From Pricia antarctica (GTDB lineage: Bacteria > Bacteroidota > Bacteroidia > Flavobacteriales > Flavobacteriaceae): 64,000 nt of DNA. Both the position numbers and the translations under genes were made by a program. Shown piece after piece: positions 62,266 through 64,000 of the stretch (positions are counted from its first letter, which is position 1; every line of letters starts with the position of its first letter). The notes under the pieces are model-generated. The model had not been told where the DNA came from. It made no database searches and saw nothing but the letters and a program-made list of their open reading frames with translations. The stretch lies in contig NZ_FNAO01000004.1 of the NCBI RefSeq assembly GCF_900101815.1, positions 1-64,000 of the forward strand, read 5' to 3'.

Positions 62266-62643
62266 ATGAAAATTCCAAAAGGACACCAAGCCATTATGCC
62301 CTACCTAATGCTAAACGGGGCGAAAAAGTTTTTCGATTTTACCGAAAGGGTATTCGATGCCGAGCAGACCTATCTCAAATTTAGGGAGGACGGCAAGACC
62401 ATCATGCACTCCGAAATACAGATCAACGGGAGTACCATCATGTTTTGCGAGGCCACGGAAGAATGGAAGGCACAACCGGCCAATCTTTTTGTATACGTGG
62501 AAAATGCGGATGCATCCTATAAAAAAGCAATCGATGCCGAGGCAACGACCATCATGGAACTTAATGATCAAGACTATGGCCGAACCTGTGGCGTTCAAGA
62601 TCCAGTTGGAAATGTATGGTGGATCACTTCCACACAAGCGTGA
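62266..62643 (+). CDS. VOC family protein (PhnB/glyoxalase-like)
   Basis: A 125-residue single-module VOC protein. It opens MKIPKGHQAIMPYLMLNGAK and has MHSEIQINGSTIMFCEAT in the middle and RTCGVQDPVGNVWWITSTQA at the end, the PhnB-type signature in which the glyoxalase metal glutamate is replaced. It is probably a dimer with an unknown small-molecule role. It lies 31 bases after the DoxX fragment, suggesting they once formed an operon. Confidence 0.87.
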   Translation: MKIPKGHQAIMPYLMLNGAKKFFDFTERVFDAEQTYLKFREDGKTIMHSEIQINGSTIMFCEATEEWKAQPANLFVYVENADASYKKAIDAEATTIMELNDQDYGRTCGVQDPVGNVWWITSTQA

Positions 62644-62754
62644 CTAAACAGATTACTACGGTAACAGTATATAAACCTAATTGTTCGACCCTAGCTACCT
62701 GCCTTTCAATTTATCAGTGTTCAACTTCCCGAAGGCATGCATCCGGTAGTTTGT

Positions 62755-63114
62755 TCAAGGTACATCCTGCCCGAAAGTCAACAAGTTATGGTCGAGATTC
62801 AGCAATGAAAATTCCTTTTGCCCCCAAGGTTTGACCTGCAGAGACCCGTTCGGATGGATGGCTATTTTTTTATCCAATATCCATTGATATGGTTCTTCTA
62901 TGTTGTCGGTCCGAACATAGACCTGTCCGTAATTTTGCTCAGGATCCAGTGCCGCAAATTCAAAAAAGTGGATTTGGATGCCGTCTTTTTGAACCATTAG
63001 GTAGCCCTCGAAATCGGCAGTTCCGAATTCTTCAAATTCCAATTGGCTAAAATAGTAGTCTTTGGTAAGCGCCTTGTTGCGCATGGGCAGCTTAGGGTTG
63101 ATTTCCGTTAGCAT
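62755..63114 (-). CDS. VOC family protein (bleomycin-resistance-type fold)
   Basis: A 119-residue VOC protein resembling bleomycin-resistance proteins: PKLPMRNKALTKDYYFSQLE near the start, LMVQKDGIQIHFFEFAALDP in the middle, YGQVYVRTDNIEEPYQWIL, and GQKEFSLLNLDHNLLTFGQ at the end. Such proteins bind small ligands in a dimer groove; binding of bleomycin is not implied. A TAACTTTG element (63165-63158, minus strand) fits the Bacteroidota -7 consensus and lies about 45 bases upstream. Confidence 0.87.
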   Translation of the reverse strand: MLTEINPKLPMRNKALTKDYYFSQLEFEEFGTADFEGYLMVQKDGIQIHFFEFAALDPEQNYGQVYVRTDNIEEPYQWILDKKIAIHPNGSLQVKPWGQKEFSLLNLDHNLLTFGQDVP

Positions 63115-63291
63115 GACGTGGCGAGTTTAAACGATTTTATACATATTGGTAACCTTCCAAAGTTAATCATAAACCGAAAAAAATCCACAGTGAAAACAAA
63201 TGTCGTAATCGCCCCTCCATATTGTCAAATTTACCCCGCTTGAATAGGCAAGATTGGATTAACTTTGATAAACAATCCCAATCCAGAGATT

Positions 63292-63669
63292 ATGGCATCC
63301 ACAAAAACGAACAAAATCATCTTTTGGACAACTGCCATTATAATCTTTATAATGGAAGGACTTATCCCCGCATTTACTTCACAGACCGAACTTGCGAAAG
63401 AAGGGATAAGACACTTGGGCTATCCTGAATATTTTGGTAATGCGTTGGTTGTTTTTAAAGTTTTGGGCGCTTTAACATTAATCATTCCGCAAGTGCCAAA
63501 ACGAATTAAAGAGTGGGCTTATGCAGGGTTTGCCTTTGACTTTATATTTGCGGGAATCAGCCATTTTGCCGTAGACGGAATGGATTTCCAGTCCTTTTTC
63601 CCATTTCTGTTTTTAGTGATTTTAATTGTTTCCTATTTTTCATATCACCAACTAAACACCATAAAATAA
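63292..63669 (+). CDS. DoxX family membrane protein
   Basis: From ATG 63292 the product has 125 residues and four membrane helices: IIFWTTAIIIFIMEGLIPAF, then FGNALVVFKVLGALTLIIPQ, AYAGFAFDFIFAGISHFAV and FFPFLFLVILIVSYFSYH. The LGYPEYFGNALVVFKVLG and FAGISHFAVDG segments are typical of the DoxX-like family. It is intact, unlike the fragment at 62025. Function unknown; the ORF could start 27 bases earlier but the sequence there is not membrane-like. Confidence 0.88.
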   Translation: MASTKTNKIIFWTTAIIIFIMEGLIPAFTSQTELAKEGIRHLGYPEYFGNALVVFKVLGALTLIIPQVPKRIKEWAYAGFAFDFIFAGISHFAVDGMDFQSFFPFLFLVILIVSYFSYHQLNTIK

Positions 63670-63810
63670 TATGTCATTTCAAGTCTAGCTCGATACTATT
63701 AAAAAGACATTAAAATTAGTTGAGACGGCCATATTTATTTCTCGGTGCATCTTAACTTGAAATAGGCCATAAAATCTCAGTTTAGAATCCGTTAATTCAG
63801 TTCCTTGGAA

Positions 63811-63818
63811 TATATTTG
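63811..63818 (+). promoter_or_regulatory. Possible -7 element of the universal stress protein gene
   Basis: TATATTTG matches TAnnTTTG and lies 30 bases before the ATG at 63848. No good -33 TTTG is found at 19-21 bases. Confidence 0.3.
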
Positions 63819-63847
63819 CAGCACGTATTAATTCTTTGGAAATACTT

Positions 63848-64000
63848 ATGAAATGTGTTCTGCTTGTTACGGATTTTTCTGCAAACGCCCGGAATGCACT
63901 CAACTACGGAACCTTGCTTTTTGAACGAATCCCGACCGTTTTTCTTTTGCTCAATATCCACAAAAAGCCAGCGGACAATGCATACGAAGGCGATGGGTTG
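63848..64000 (+). CDS. Universal stress protein, N-terminal part (runs off right edge)
   Basis: The 51 codons to the window end begin MKCVLLVTDFSANARNALNY, followed by GTLLFERIPTVFLLLNIHKK, the beginning of a UspA domain with its first strand, the ATP-associated Asp (TDFS) and first helix. Only the start is visible, so single- or double-domain form cannot be decided. Confidence 0.75.
   Translation, partial: MKCVLLVTDFSANARNALNYGTLLFERIPTVFLLLNIHKKPADNAYEGDGL

Overview
The window looks like a chromosomal segment from a marine-type member of the Flavobacteriaceae (Bacteroidota). This rests on the gliding-motility transporter genes gldF/gldG, a CAL67264-type 60-residue membrane protein, a DUF5683 gene inside a parAB-dapB-lepB run, Bacteroidota-type type VI sheath genes (TssC of the DUF5458 class), Bacteroidetes-type TraN/TraO/TraQ-like proteins, and promoters of the TAnnTTTG kind in front of dnaN and folE. 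No rRNA, tRNA, CRISPR array, transposase or integrase was seen.

Layout. 1-1.8 kb is a decaying arsenic-type cassette on the minus strand: intact arsR and DUF6428 genes, then a frameshifted GNAT acetyltransferase and a tyrosine-phosphatase-like arsenate reductase cut off near an inverted repeat. It sits beside the 3' end of mnmE. 2.2-17.6 kb is housekeeping: mnmE, dnaN, gldG-gldF, a SAM hydrolase (DUF62), phoH, purC, an exonuclease/DUF294 pair, dps, a formate/nitrite-type channel and a type II NADH dehydrogenase. 17.8-25.6 kb is a long minus-strand run, parA-parB-DUF5683-dapB-lepB, ending in a very large kinase/M23/class III aminotransferase fusion translationally coupled to lepB. 25.7-32.6 kb holds an FtsB/DivIC-like gene, udk, an acyl-CoA carboxylase subunit, a Gfo/Idh/MocA oxidoreductase, ettA and a metallo-hydrolase lipoprotein.

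33.9-40.7 kb is the most unusual part. A bare pair of contractile type VI sheath genes (tssB, tssC) ends in its own terminator. It is followed on the same strand by a coupled TraN-like/TraO-like pair and by a lipoprotein whose front half resembles TraQ and whose rear half is a stalk of Ig-like DUF5011 repeats. No other secretion or conjugation gene is nearby (no Hcp, VgrG, ClpV, baseplate, TraG/J/K/M, relaxase or integrase). It is either a specialised surface module or the edited remains of two mobile machines.

40.8-57.7 kb is again mostly ordinary: recG, an M1 aminopeptidase, a patatin, two poorly characterised proteins, a CrtISO-like oxidoreductase, a GDSL hydrolase, an S10 peptidase, a TIGR02757 protein, a LolD-like ATPase, folE, and a PAS-LuxR-type regulator. 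Next to the regulator lies a palindrome and a collagen-like Gly-X-Y lipoprotein. 57.9-60.0 kb is a prolyl oligopeptidase. 60.0-62.2 kb is a gene graveyard: a beta-helix C-terminal remnant, an alpha/beta hydrolase split by one extra base, and a DoxX C-terminal fragment. The right end has two VOC proteins, an intact DoxX protein and the start of a universal stress protein.
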